NCBI RefSeq assembly: GCF_009827305.1
Contig: NZ_WTYJ01000001.1
Span: 682,001 to 746,000, forward strand
DNA length: 64,000 nt
Direction: 5' to 3'
Source: Croceibacterium xixiisoli
GTDB taxonomy: Bacteria > Pseudomonadota > Alphaproteobacteria > Sphingomonadales > Sphingomonadaceae
Position numbers and translations under genes: made by a program. Position 1 is the stretch's first letter, and every line of letters starts with the position of its first letter. The notes below the pieces were generated by a model, which saw only the letters and a list, made by a program, of their open reading frames with translations, had not been told where the DNA came from and made no database searches. Positions 9,320-17,760 of the stretch are shown piece after piece.

Positions 9320-9706
9320 ATGGAACGGATGTCTTCCGATACGCACGCTGTTGCACTGCCCGCCCGCGCATCTGATGATGAACGCGGCAACGGGTCGGGC
9401 GATGATGGTCAGGGCCATGTCGGTCTGGCCACCCGCACGCGTGCAAAGCCGAAAAAACCCAGCCAGTACAAAGTCCTGATGCTCAATGACGATTATACTC
9501 CAATGGAGTTCGTCGTCGTGGTGCTGAAACGCTTCTTCCGCATGGATATGGAACAGGCGACCCGGGTGATGCTGCATGTGCATCAGCGCGGTGTGGGGGT
9601 GTGTGGGGTCTTCCCGCTCGAAGTGGCTGAAACCAAGGTGAACCAGGTGATGGATTGCGCGCGGGAGAATCAGCACCCGCTGCAATGCACGCTGGAAAAG
9701 GCCTGA
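9320..9706 (+). CDS. clpS: ATP-dependent Clp protease adaptor ClpS
   Basis: A 128-residue protein with a disordered N-terminus and the ClpS core: [16 protein letters not shown] (the N-degron pocket), then [14 protein letters not shown] and the final helix with [11 protein letters not shown]. ClpS brings substrates with destabilising N-terminal residues to ClpAP in the cytosol. The start could be the ATG at 9320 or the one at 9329; neither has an ideally spaced ribosome binding site. clpA is not next to it here. Confidence 0.93.
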   Translation: MERMSSDTHAVALPARASDDERGNGSGDDGQGHVGLATRTRAKPKKPSQYKVLMLNDDYTPMEFVVVVLKRFFRMDMEQATRVMLHVHQRGVGVCGVFPLEVAETKVNQVMDCARENQHPLQCTLEKA

Positions 9707-9822
9707 CCCATCCCGCTTTGCGCGCCTGTCGCGACGGTCGGCGCATATTGGGGGTGTGACCCTGCCGGTGAGTGTGCTTATAGCCGGGCCATGCCATCGT
9801 TCTGCCTGAGCTGGTTCACACC

Positions 9823-11058
9823 TTGAAATTCATCACCGCCCTCGATCGTTATATCCTGCGCCTGGTGCTGCTGCCGATGTTCGGTGTGTTTGCGCTGGCG
9901 GCATCGTTGCTGATGCTGGAAAAAATGCTGCGGCTGTTCGAATTCGTGTCGTCCGAAGGCGGCCCGATCGGCGTGGTGTTCCGGATGCTTGTCAATCTGG
10001 TGCCCGAATATGCCAGCCTGGCGATCCCGCTGGGCCTGATGCTCGGCATTCTCTTCGCCTTTCGCAAGCTGGCGACCAGCAGCGAACTCGACGTGATGCG
10101 CGCCGTCGGCTGGAGCTACACGCGTCTGCTGCGGGTGCCGTATCTCATCACCTTCGTCTTGGTGGCGGTGAATTTCGCGATCGTTGGCTATCTCCAGCCG
10201 CTGGCGCGCTACGGCTATGAGGAACTGGATTACGAATTGCGATCGGGCGCGCTGGGCGCGGCGATCAAGGTCGGCGAATTCACGACGCTGGAAGATCGCG
10301 TCGCCCTGCGGGTCGAAGAAAGCCATGATGACGGCCGCCGCCTGGTGGGCATCTTCGCCCGTATTGCGGAACCGGGCGGGCAGGTGCTGTCCATTTCCGC
10401 GCGCGAAGGGCGTTTCCTGGCGAACAAGGAAAACCGCAACACGATCATCTTCCGCCTGCTGGATGGCACCATCGTTCAGGATATTCCCGGCAAGGTGCCG
10501 CGCGTACTGAGCTTCTCCCAGCACGATCTGCCGATCGATCTGCCCGCGATCGAGCGCTTTCGCGAACGCGGCGACGAAAGCCGCGAATATCTGTTGCCGG
10601 AATTGATGCGCATCGGCTGGAGCAAGGATTCTACCGCCGAACAGCGCGATGCCGGTCAGGCAAATTTCAATTACCGCATGGTCGAAGTGGTGATGATGCT
10701 GATGCTGCCCTTGCTGGCATTGTCGCTCGCCATTCCGCCCAAACGCTCGACCTCTGCCCTCGGGGTGTTCGTTTCGATCGTGGTCGTGGTCGCCTATCAC
10801 AAGGTCAATCAATACGGGCAGTCGGTGGCGGAACTCGGCCGGGTTGATCCGTTGCTGGCGCTGTGGGGGCCCTTCGTGCTGCTCACGCTGATGATTGCCT
10901 GGATGTATTATCAGGTCGCCTTCGTGCCCGGTGGTCAGGCAATCGGGGCCTTGGAAAATGGCTATGCCTGGCTGGCCAAGCGGGTGAAGGCGCTGACCAG
11001 GCGGCGCGATCCGGCGGCAAATGCGGCTGACGCGCAGGAGGCTGCGGCCGATGTTTGA
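9823..11058 (+). CDS. lptF: LPS export ABC transporter permease LptF
   Basis: A 411-residue inner-membrane permease of the Lpt bridge, which moves lipopolysaccharide from the inner membrane to the outer membrane with LptG and the ATPase LptB. It has three N-terminal and three C-terminal hydrophobic segments flanking a periplasmic beta-jellyroll domain (about 125-285). The family text LGLMLGILFAFRKLATSSELDVMRA is clear. Translation seems to begin at TTG 9823 (MKFITALDRYILR), since no in-frame ATG or GTG fits the conserved N-terminus. Its 3' end overlaps lptG by 8 bp. Confidence 0.9.
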   Translation: MKFITALDRYILRLVLLPMFGVFALAASLLMLEKMLRLFEFVSSEGGPIGVVFRMLVNLVPEYASLAIPLGLMLGILFAFRKLATSSELDVMRAVGWSYTRLLRVPYLITFVLVAVNFAIVGYLQPLARYGYEELDYELRSGALGAAIKVGEFTTLEDRVALRVEESHDDGRRLVGIFARIAEPGGQVLSISAREGRFLANKENRNTIIFRLLDGTIVQDIPGKVPRVLSFSQHDLPIDLPAIERFRERGDESREYLLPELMRIGWSKDSTAEQRDAGQANFNYRMVEVVMMLMLPLLALSLAIPPKRSTSALGVFVSIVVVVAYHKVNQYGQSVAELGRVDPLLALWGPFVLLTLMIAWMYYQVAFVPGGQAIGALENGYAWLAKRVKALTRRRDPAANAADAQEAAADV

Positions 11059-12148
11059 TTTCTTCCCCTCGCGTTCGCTGACCATCTATCTGGCCAAGAC
11101 TTTCGTCTCCCGCATCCTGGCGGTGCTGTTGATGCTGGTGCTGGTGCTGCAGATGCTCGATCTGCTGTCCGAAAGCGGCAATATTCTGGCCCAGCCCGGC
11201 AATGGGGAGGCGGAACTGATGCGCTATGTCGGGCTGCGCCTGCCGCAACTCATTGCGCGTTTCCTGCCCTACGCCATCCTGCTGGCGACCATCATCACCC
11301 TGGCCGGCCTCAGCCAGAACAGCGAAGTGGTGGCGATGAAGGCGGCGGGCCTGTCCGCGCATCAGATTCTGGCGCCGCTGTTGCTTTCGGCGCTGGCCTT
11401 CTCGCTGTTTTCCTTCGCTTTCAACGAACGCGTGGTAACCCGCGCCAATGGCACTCTGAAGGCCTGGGTGGATGCCGATTACGGTCCCATTCCGGATGAT
11501 CCGACGCTGAGGTCGAACCTCTATCTCAGCGATGGCCAGAATATCGTGCGCGCCGCCCGGGTCACCGGGGAAGGGCGCAACACGGTGCTGCATGACGTCA
11601 CCTATTACCTGCGCGACGACAACGACATGATCGTTCGGGAAATGCGCGGGCTGCAGGCGCGCTACGTTGGGCCCGGCTGGATGCTCGACGGCGCCCGCCA
11701 GTTCGACGTCGGCCCTGCCGCCCAGACCACGTTGACCGAACCGGTGCTGATCGCGCGCGATCTGAACCTGGCGCAGCTGGATTTCCGCAGGGTCGATGCC
11801 GATGCGGAAACCCTGCCGCAACTTGCCGCCTCGATTGACGAACTCAAGGCTGCCGGTCGCCGCACCAGCGAGCTTGAGGGCAAATGGTGGCACAAGATTT
11901 CCGGCCCGCTGTCGGCCGTGCTGATGCCGCTGCTGGGTGCCGTCGCCGGTTTCGGCCTGGCGCGCTCGGGGCAGTTGCTGGCCCGGTCGATAATCGGCAT
12001 GACGCTCGGCTTTGCCTATTTCGTGGTCGACAATGCGGCGCTGGCGATGGGCAGCTTCGGCGGATATCCGCCGCTGATCGCCGCCTGGGCGCCCTTCGTG
12101 CTGTTCTTCCTGCTTGGTGAAACGGTCCTGATCCGGACCGAGGAATAA
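11051..12148 (+). CDS. lptG: LPS export ABC transporter permease LptG
   Basis: A 365-residue partner of LptF with the same architecture: N-terminal membrane helices, the periplasmic domain and three C-terminal helices. LATIITLAGLSQNSEVVAMKAAG is the family's cytoplasmic coupling region. The ATG at 11051 has an AGGAGG-like site about 9 bases upstream and lies inside the last codons of lptF, so the two are translationally coupled. A stem-loop follows the stop. Confidence 0.9.
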   Translation: MFDFFPSRSLTIYLAKTFVSRILAVLLMLVLVLQMLDLLSESGNILAQPGNGEAELMRYVGLRLPQLIARFLPYAILLATIITLAGLSQNSEVVAMKAAGLSAHQILAPLLLSALAFSLFSFAFNERVVTRANGTLKAWVDADYGPIPDDPTLRSNLYLSDGQNIVRAARVTGEGRNTVLHDVTYYLRDDNDMIVREMRGLQARYVGPGWMLDGARQFDVGPAAQTTLTEPVLIARDLNLAQLDFRRVDADAETLPQLAASIDELKAAGRRTSELEGKWWHKISGPLSAVLMPLLGAVAGFGLARSGQLLARSIIGMTLGFAYFVVDNAALAMGSFGGYPPLIAAWAPFVLFFLLGETVLIRTEE

Positions 12149-12153
12149 TCCAG

Positions 12154-12177
12154 AGCGGGCCGCACGGGCGGCCCGCT
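12154..12177. terminator. Stem-loop between convergent genes
   Basis: A 10-bp perfect GC-rich stem (12154-12163 with 12168-12177) with a 4-base loop lies between lptG and the desaturase, which converge. The T-tract is weak on both sides. Confidence 0.6.
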
Positions 12178-12190
12178 TCCGGTCATCGCC

Positions 12191-13279
12191 TCAATGGCGG
12201 CCCATGGTGCTGCGAGCGATCCGTACCACCAGCGGCATCATCCCCTTGTGATCCGCCCGCTGCAGCGTGGAATCGCTGCCCAAGCGCGCAGCGATGCGGC
12301 GATGCGCCTCTCCCAGGGAGTGATAGGGCAGGCTGGGCAGCATATGGTGCAGCGCGTGATAGCGCAGGCCCACCGGGGCCCACAGGCCGGCCATGATGCC
12401 CGGCGGCGGTACATTGACCGAATCCAGATATTGCGCCGTCACCGTCATGGCCTCACCGTCATTTTCCCATAGATGCGCCACCAGCGTGCGCAACTGGTTA
12501 AACACCGCCACTGCCGATGCCACGCCCAGCGCGATCAGCAGCGGGCGCCAGCCAAAGGCGAAGATGCTGCCGATCAGGGCGATCGCCCAAGCGCTGCAGG
12601 CCAGTTCCTGAATCAGGAAACGGCGCTTCATCTCGCCTTCTGCCGGGCGGCGGCGAAAGGCGGGATTGATCGCGAGGGAGGAAAACCGTTCCCACGTCAG
12701 CGTGCGCAGCGGCGGGATCAGCAGGCCCAGCGGGGTCAGGATGGCGAAACGGATCACCAGCGCCGGCGGTGCCAGCAGCGCCACCAGCAGGAACACCGGC
12801 AGCGACCAGGGCTTCATCAGCGCCAGCGGCAGATATTCGGGATCTTCGCCCGTGCCATAGCGGGTGCGGGCATGGTGCAGCGGATGCACGCCTTCGTACA
12901 TGAAGGACGGCGTCAGCATCGGCACGCCGACCAGCGCGTTCCACGCCGTGCGGAACCCGGGCAGCGCGTCGCGATGCATGTGGGAAATCTCGTGAATGAA
13001 CAGCAGCGCGCGATAGAGCGTCAGCACGGACAGCACGCCCAGAGCCAGCGCCAGCCAGACATTGTCGACCAGAATCGTGCCGGCCAGCGCAGCATAACCG
13101 ACCAGCGCCGAACCGATCATGTCCGGCCAGTAGATTTCCGGCCGGGCGCGGGCGATGTCGCGGGTCAGTTCCGCTGCGGCGCGCAGCATCGGCTTGTCAT
13201 CGGGAATCGCGGAAAGCTGCACGCGCGCTAAGGCCTCGGGTGCACCCGGCACGGCGTCGATGGATTGCAAGGCTGGCAT
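12191..13279 (-). CDS. Fatty acid desaturase family protein
   Basis: A 362-residue membrane di-iron enzyme of the PF00487 type. The three histidine clusters are intact: HEISH (96-100), HPLHH (132-136) and HALHH (308-312), with hydrophobic segments between them. The family uses O2 and electrons to desaturate or hydroxylate acyl chains or carotenoid-like lipids; the substrate is not evident. The ATG at 13279 is preferred over a TTG one codon upstream. It is divergent from the next gene across 114 bp. Confidence 0.85.
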   Translation of the reverse strand: MPALQSIDAVPGAPEALARVQLSAIPDDKPMLRAAAELTRDIARARPEIYWPDMIGSALVGYAALAGTILVDNVWLALALGVLSVLTLYRALLFIHEISHMHRDALPGFRTAWNALVGVPMLTPSFMYEGVHPLHHARTRYGTGEDPEYLPLALMKPWSLPVFLLVALLAPPALVIRFAILTPLGLLIPPLRTLTWERFSSLAINPAFRRRPAEGEMKRRFLIQELACSAWAIALIGSIFAFGWRPLLIALGVASAVAVFNQLRTLVAHLWENDGEAMTVTAQYLDSVNVPPPGIMAGLWAPVGLRYHALHHMLPSLPYHSLGEAHRRIAARLGSDSTLQRADHKGMMPLVVRIARSTMGRH

Positions 13280-13393
13280 CAAGATAGCTTTCCGAAATGT
13301 CCCACAGGGCTGCAGCGCCCTCTATCACAAGTGATCCACGTTTGCGCGGGTCGCTTGACATTGTCCCCCAAGCATAGACAGGACAAACAGCGC

Positions 13394-14569
13394 ATGAACA
13401 AAGGCGGCATCGTGGCAGACAGGAAGATAGAAATTGCACCGGTCACCAGCAAGGGTGATCTCAATGCGTTCATAGATCTTGCCTATCGGCTGAACGGGAA
13501 TGATCCGAACTGGGTGCCGCCGCTGCGCACCGACATGGTCGAATTGCTGACCCCGGGCAAGAACCCGTTTCACGAACATGCCCGCATGCAGCTGTTCCTG
13601 GCGCGCGCCGATGGCCGGGTCGTCGGCCGCATCTCCGCCCATATCGACGAACTGGCGCTGGCCCAGCCGGCCGAACGCGGCATGGGCCCGGGCACCGGCA
13701 ACTGGGGCCTGCTCGAAGCTGAGGATGAAGCGACCACCCACGCGCTGATCGCGCGGGCGGAACAATGGCTGCGCGATGAAGGAATGACCCGCGTTCTCGC
13801 GCCGATCAGCCTGTCGATCTGGGAAGAACCCGGCCTGCAGACGCTCGGTTTCGATCACCCGCCGATGGTGATGATGGGCCACAATTCCCCGCTTTATCAG
13901 GCGTGGATCGAACAGCTGGGTTACGAAACCGCCAAACGCCTGCTGACCTACGATCTGCGCGTCGACAATGGTTTCCCCGAACTGATCAACCGCATCGTCG
14001 CCAGCGGTGAACGCAACAAGCGTATCCATGTCCGCAAGGTGGACAAATCACGCTTCGCCGAAGATGCGGCGATCATCATTGATATCCTCAATGATGCCTG
14101 GTCGGAAAACTGGGGCTTCGTGCCCTTCACGGAAACCGAAAAGGCCTACGCCGGGGAAAAGCTGAAACCGATCATCATCGAAAGCGCGAACATGATCGCG
14201 GAGGTCGATGGCGAACCGATCGCCTTCATGCTGGCGCTGCCCGATCTGAACGAAAAGCTGAAAGGCATGAAGGGCAGCCTTTATCCCTTCAATTGGGCCA
14301 AGCTGCTGCTGTGGCTGCGCAACCCTCAGTGCAACGGCTTCCGCGTGCCGCTGATGGGTGTGAAGAAGCAGTGGCAGAATTCGCGCCTGGCCAGCCAGAT
14401 CGCCTTCATGATGATCGAATATATCCGCCGGGTAGCGGTCAGCCAGTATGGCATCAAGCGGGCGGAAATCGGCTGGGTGCTGGAAGACAATCAGGGCATG
14501 GTAGCCATTGCCGATGCGATCGACAGCAAGGTGAACCGCGAATATCGGATATATTCCAAGGTGCTGTGA
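13394..14569 (+). CDS. GNAT-like N-acetyltransferase family protein
   Basis: A 391-residue cytosolic protein. The N-terminal half (RISAHIDE, then VLAPISLSIWEEPGLQTLGF) and the C-terminal half (AEIGWVLEDNQGMVAIAD with a final REYRIYSKVL) resemble a duplicated GNAT fold common in alphaproteobacteria, where it is annotated only as N-acetyltransferase. The substrate is unknown. The ATG at 13394 is used; a GTG at 13412 with AAAGG 8 bases before it is an alternative that removes six residues. Confidence 0.65.
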   Translation: MNKGGIVADRKIEIAPVTSKGDLNAFIDLAYRLNGNDPNWVPPLRTDMVELLTPGKNPFHEHARMQLFLARADGRVVGRISAHIDELALAQPAERGMGPGTGNWGLLEAEDEATTHALIARAEQWLRDEGMTRVLAPISLSIWEEPGLQTLGFDHPPMVMMGHNSPLYQAWIEQLGYETAKRLLTYDLRVDNGFPELINRIVASGERNKRIHVRKVDKSRFAEDAAIIIDILNDAWSENWGFVPFTETEKAYAGEKLKPIIIESANMIAEVDGEPIAFMLALPDLNEKLKGMKGSLYPFNWAKLLLWLRNPQCNGFRVPLMGVKKQWQNSRLASQIAFMMIEYIRRVAVSQYGIKRAEIGWVLEDNQGMVAIADAIDSKVNREYRIYSKVL

Positions 14570-14605
14570 ACAATCGGCATTTCTCGTTGAAATTGTAATC
14601 AAACG

Positions 14606-14631
14606 GGAACCTGTCCGGCCTATGTCCCGTT
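14606..14631 (+). promoter_or_regulatory. EcfG-type (general stress response) promoter
   Basis: GGAAC at 14606-14610 and CGTT at 14628-14631 are separated by 17 bp, an exact match to the alphaproteobacterial EcfG/SigT consensus (GGAAC, 16-17 bp, CGTT). It ends 37 bp before the response-regulator start. Confidence 0.75.
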
Positions 14632-14668
14632 GCTTTGATGGCGGGCTGATCCGTCCCGGGGATTGGGC

Positions 14669-15094
14669 ATGCTTGGTCTGTGGCGCGATACTCATGCGAA
14701 GAAATCGCTCGACCGCGTGCTCATCGTGGAAGACGATGCCCTGCTCGCCATGGCGATAGAGGAAGCGCTGGCAGACGCCGGCGTCCAGCATGTCACCACC
14801 TGCGCTACCGCCGACGAAGCGCTCCATGCGCTGGACGCGGTCGATGCCATTGTGCTGGACGTGCATCTGGCCGATCGCGACGATGGCTGGGCGCTGGCCG
14901 AACTCGTCGCCATGCTTGGTTCTCCCCGGCCACGGATCGTCTTTTCCACCGGCACGCCGGAAGATATTCCCGCTCGCATCGCGGAAATGGGCCCGGTCTT
15001 TGCGAAGCCTTATAATCCTGCCCTGCTGGTGAAGGCTTTGATGGGCGAACCCCACACCGGGCTGATCGCGCGCTGGCGCGGCGGGGCCGGCTGA
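14669..15094 (+). CDS. Single-domain response regulator, possible general stress response component
   Basis: A 141-residue stand-alone receiver domain with no output domain. Acidic residues E21-D23, phosphoacceptor D64 (VLDVHLAD) and K113 (FAKPYN) are present. The segment FSTGTPE (92-98) replaces the usual switch region and resembles the FAT-GUY motif known from SdrG-type regulators that feed the sphingomonad stress pathway. The ATG at 14669 is preferred to a TTG at 14663. It lies just upstream of phyR and carries its own EcfG-type promoter, which supports a stress-signalling role. The SdrG assignment is inference. Confidence 0.8.
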   Translation: MLGLWRDTHAKKSLDRVLIVEDDALLAMAIEEALADAGVQHVTTCATADEALHALDAVDAIVLDVHLADRDDGWALAELVAMLGSPRPRIVFSTGTPEDIPARIAEMGPVFAKPYNPALLVKALMGEPHTGLIARWRGGAG

Positions 15095-15174
15095 CCCAAT
15101 CCTTCTGACAATCGTGATTGCTGCGGCGCGCCGCTGATCGCGACTTCGTGCGCGGCTGCTCCGTCCCGTTCGAT

Positions 15175-15211
15175 CCAAAAAAGAAGGCCCCTGCCAGGGG
15201 GGGCAGGGGCC
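15175..15211 (-). terminator. Strong intrinsic terminator on the minus strand with no gene in front of it
   Basis: A 10-bp perfect stem (15186-15195 with 15202-15211) is followed on the minus strand by TTCTTTTTTGG. No annotated minus-strand gene lies upstream of it, so it may end a small antisense or non-coding transcript. On the plus strand it lacks a T-tract. Confidence 0.55.
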
Positions 15212-15384
15212 ATTCCGGGATCGTGTCACCAACCGCTTGGACGGGAGGGGGTCGGCGGTGACATGGGTAGAATGACCGACCCGAATTTGGGTTCCCAGGG
15301 GTGCCGATTTTTTTGGGTTCACGTATTTTTGCGTAGTCGGGCTTGTGCCTTTTGCCGTCGACCACGATATTTGCTGCCACAGAT

Positions 15385-15409
15385 GGAACTGCATGCGTGC
15401 CCATGCGTT
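15385..15409 (+). promoter_or_regulatory. EcfG-type promoter of phyR
   Basis: GGAAC at 15385-15389 and CGTT at 15406-15409 are separated by 16 bp. The site ends 31 bp before the phyR ATG and suggests positive autoregulation of the stress pathway. Confidence 0.75.
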
Positions 15410-15440
15410 GGGCATTGAGTTTCACGGGAAGGGGTATTTG

Positions 15441-16235
15441 ATGTCTTTAGGTGCCGAGGTCGCTGCACACCTGCCGTTCCTGCGCCGGTATGCGCGTGCC
15501 CTTACAGGGTCGCAGACCACGGGCGACGCGTTCGTCCGCGCCACGCTGGAAGCAGCGCTCGCCGATCAGGAGCTGGCGCAAAGCCTTCGCGAAGGCCGGG
15601 TGCCGCTCTACACCGCCTTCAACCAACTGTGGTCCAGCGCCCATGTCGAAGTGGATGCCGATGGCGTTTCCGACGGCGGGCACGAAGCCGCCGCGCAGGA
15701 TCAGCTGCGCCGCATCACACCGCGCAACCGTCAGGCGCTGTTGCTGACCACGGTCGAGGATTTCTCCGCTGCGGACGCGGCCCGGATCATGGGCACCGAC
15801 ACCGATGAGGTGAACAGTCTGGTCAATGAAGCGATCGCGGAAATCGAACGCGAAAGCGCCACCAGCGTGCTGATCATCGAAGATGAACCGCTGATCTCGA
15901 TGCAGTTGGAAGATCTCGTCCGCTCGCTCGGCCACGATATCTGCGGCACCGCCGCCACCCGCACACAGGCCCGCGAAATCGCGCAGCAGAGCCAGCCGGG
16001 TCTGGTGCTGGCCGATATCCAGCTGGCAGACGGGTCTTCGGGCCTTGATGCCGTCGAAGATATTCTGGCGATCGGTTCGGTGCCGGTGATCTTCATCACC
16101 GCCTATCCCGAACGGCTGCTCACGGGCGACCGTCCGGAACCGACCTATCTGGTCACCAAGCCGTTCCAGGAAGATACGGTGCGCGCGGCGATCAGCCAGG
16201 CGCTGTTCTTCGGTTCGGGCGGGCCAGTCAGCTGA
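15441..16235 (+). CDS. phyR: General stress response regulator PhyR
   Basis: A 264-residue anti-anti-sigma factor. The N-terminal part (about 5-135) is a sigma-factor-like domain (sigma2-type LPFLRRYARALTGSQTTGDAF and a sigma4-type helix-turn-helix). The C-terminal part is a receiver with D148, phosphoacceptor D192 (VLADIQLADG), FITAY (218-222) and K240. When phosphorylated, PhyR binds NepR and frees the sigma factor EcfG. The ATG at 15441 has GGAAGGGG just upstream. nepR and ecfG, often neighbours of phyR, are absent from the window. A terminator follows. Confidence 0.95.
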   Translation: MSLGAEVAAHLPFLRRYARALTGSQTTGDAFVRATLEAALADQELAQSLREGRVPLYTAFNQLWSSAHVEVDADGVSDGGHEAAAQDQLRRITPRNRQALLLTTVEDFSAADAARIMGTDTDEVNSLVNEAIAEIERESATSVLIIEDEPLISMQLEDLVRSLGHDICGTAATRTQAREIAQQSQPGLVLADIQLADGSSGLDAVEDILAIGSVPVIFITAYPERLLTGDRPEPTYLVTKPFQEDTVRAAISQALFFGSGGPVS

Positions 16236-16263
16236 TCGTCGTCGATCCAACAATCTGAATACC

Positions 16264-16302
16264 GAACGGGGCAGGCTGAAAAGTCTGCCCCGTTCCGGTT
16301 TT
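16264..16302 (+). terminator. Intrinsic terminator of phyR
   Basis: An 11-bp perfect stem (16264-16274 with 16285-16295) is followed by CGGTTTT. It begins 28 bp after the phyR stop. Confidence 0.85.
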
Positions 16303-16334
16303 ACAGGGTCGCAGGATGCTTTAAGGCTCCCTGC

Positions 16335-16715
16335 ATGGCCCGGCTCAAGATCAAGCTTCAGCTCTATTGCGGCGATGAAATCGCCATGGGCCCGGGCAAG
16401 GCCGATCTGCTCGATGCGATTGCCGCCACCGGGTCGATCTCCGGCGCGGCGCGCAGCCTGGGGATGAGCTATCGCCGGGGCTGGCTGCTGGTCGATGTCA
16501 TGAACCGCTGCTTTGCCGCGCCACTGGTCGACACCCAGCCCGGTGGCGGGAAGGGCGCGGGCGCGCGCCTGACCGAAGCGGGTCAGGCGGCATTGGCATC
16601 CTATCGCGGATTGTCGGCACGGCTGGAAAGCGATGTGCCCTGCGCCGATTTCACCCTGCTGGAACAGGCGATCCGTGCGCAGCCTCTGCCCCCCGCCAGC
16701 CCCTCGGCCGGCTAG
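16335..16715 (+). CDS. ModE-type winged helix-turn-helix regulator without effector domain
   Basis: A 126-residue DNA-binding protein. LLDAIAATGSISGAARSLGMSYRRGWLLVDVMN is the N-terminal winged helix of the ModE/LysR type (the ISGAARSLGMS turn and recognition helix). The C-terminal molybdate-binding domains of full ModE are missing, so what it senses, if anything, is unknown. It stands alone between the phyR terminator and a convergent dehydrogenase gene. Confidence 0.75.
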   Translation: MARLKIKLQLYCGDEIAMGPGKADLLDAIAATGSISGAARSLGMSYRRGWLLVDVMNRCFAAPLVDTQPGGGKGAGARLTEAGQAALASYRGLSARLESDVPCADFTLLEQAIRAQPLPPASPSAG

Positions 16716-16733
16716 AGGGCAGGGCGCAAAAGC

Positions 16734-17735
16734 TTACGGCGCGATCAGCACCTTGCACTCGCCACTGCGGCGTTTCAGCGTTTCGAACACATCGGGCGTA
16801 TCATCCAGCGTGATCGTCCCGCTGACCAGCAGTCGCGGTTCGGCGGCGCCGGCATTCAGCGCTGCCAGCGACGCTTCATATTCCGGCACCGTGAAAAATG
16901 CGCTGGTCACCAGCCGCACTTCCTTGCCCAGCATGGCGAAGCTGTTGAAGGTATCGGGCTTCGTGCACAGGCCCAGCAGCAATATGGTGCCGCGCGGCTT
17001 TACCTGATCCACCGCCTGGGCGATCAGCCCCGGCATGCCGACGCATTCGAACACGATGTCGGCCTTGCCGCCCAGCGCCGCCTCGGCACTGGCAACCGGG
17101 TTCTCCGGATCGACCACGAACACGTCCGCGCCCATGCCCTGGGCACGCTGTTCCTGGAAGCTGGAGATATCCTGCACCGCCACCCGCGCTGCGCCCAACC
17201 GCCGGGCCCAGAACGCCACGGCCAGCCCGATCGGCCCGGCCCCCAGGATCAGCACCTTGTCGCCGGTCTTCATACCCGACAGATTGACGCCATGCAGCGC
17301 CACCGCCAGCGGTTCGATGATCGCCCCATCGGCCAGCGAGACATCGGTGCCCAGCTTGATGCACTGGTTGGGCCGGGTCAGCGCATATTCGGCATAGCCG
17401 CCGCCCTGCAGCGAAAACTGGCTGCACCATTGCACCTCGCCCTTGCGGCAATGTTCGCAATGGCCGCAGCTGATCAGCGGAATGACGGATACCAGATCGC
17501 CGGTCTTGAGCCCGGTTACCTCCGAACCCATCCCTACCACTTCGCCGGCAAATTCATGGCCCAGCACGTCGCCCGCCTGGCAGCCATAGGCAGCATCCTC
17601 GGTCATGTGCAGGTCGCTGCCGCATATGCCGCAGCGCCCCACCTTGACCACCACCTGATCCGCGTCGGGCGTCGGGTCGGCCAGGTTTTCCAGCTTCAGC
17701 GGCTGATGCAGCGCCTGAAATGTGGCGGCTTTCAT
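16734..17735 (-). CDS. Zinc-dependent MDR-family alcohol/polyol dehydrogenase
   Basis: A 333-residue medium-chain dehydrogenase. The catalytic-zinc region CGICGSDLH and GHEFAGEVVG, the structural-zinc cysteines in SCGHCEHCRKGEVQWC and the NAD-binding GAGPIGLA are all visible. The family oxidises secondary alcohols or polyols with NAD(P)+. It is the last gene of a long minus-strand series (TonB receptor, two cupins, SDR, ADH, this gene), 25 bp after the previous one, so it probably acts in the same catabolic route. The substrate is unknown. Confidence 0.85.
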   Translation of the reverse strand: MKAATFQALHQPLKLENLADPTPDADQVVVKVGRCGICGSDLHMTEDAAYGCQAGDVLGHEFAGEVVGMGSEVTGLKTGDLVSVIPLISCGHCEHCRKGEVQWCSQFSLQGGGYAEYALTRPNQCIKLGTDVSLADGAIIEPLAVALHGVNLSGMKTGDKVLILGAGPIGLAVAFWARRLGAARVAVQDISSFQEQRAQGMGADVFVVDPENPVASAEAALGGKADIVFECVGMPGLIAQAVDQVKPRGTILLLGLCTKPDTFNSFAMLGKEVRLVTSAFFTVPEYEASLAALNAGAAEPRLLVSGTITLDDTPDVFETLKRRSGECKVLIAP

Positions 17736-17760
17736 GCCTGGTTTTCCTTCCGCGCCATCG

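Larger units (their letters stand above)
15095..15440. other. Gene-poor interval between the response regulator and phyR
   Basis: This 346-bp stretch holds a strong minus-strand terminator-like hairpin (15186-15211, with T-run to 15175), a T-rich patch near 15308-15330 and the phyR EcfG promoter at 15385-15409. I find no NepR-like small protein or other convincing coding frame on either strand. Confidence 0.6.

Noticed and set aside
15095-15440. A hidden NepR next to phyR
   Set aside because: I read both strands and saw no short helical frame with NepR-like sequence; only promoter and terminator elements.
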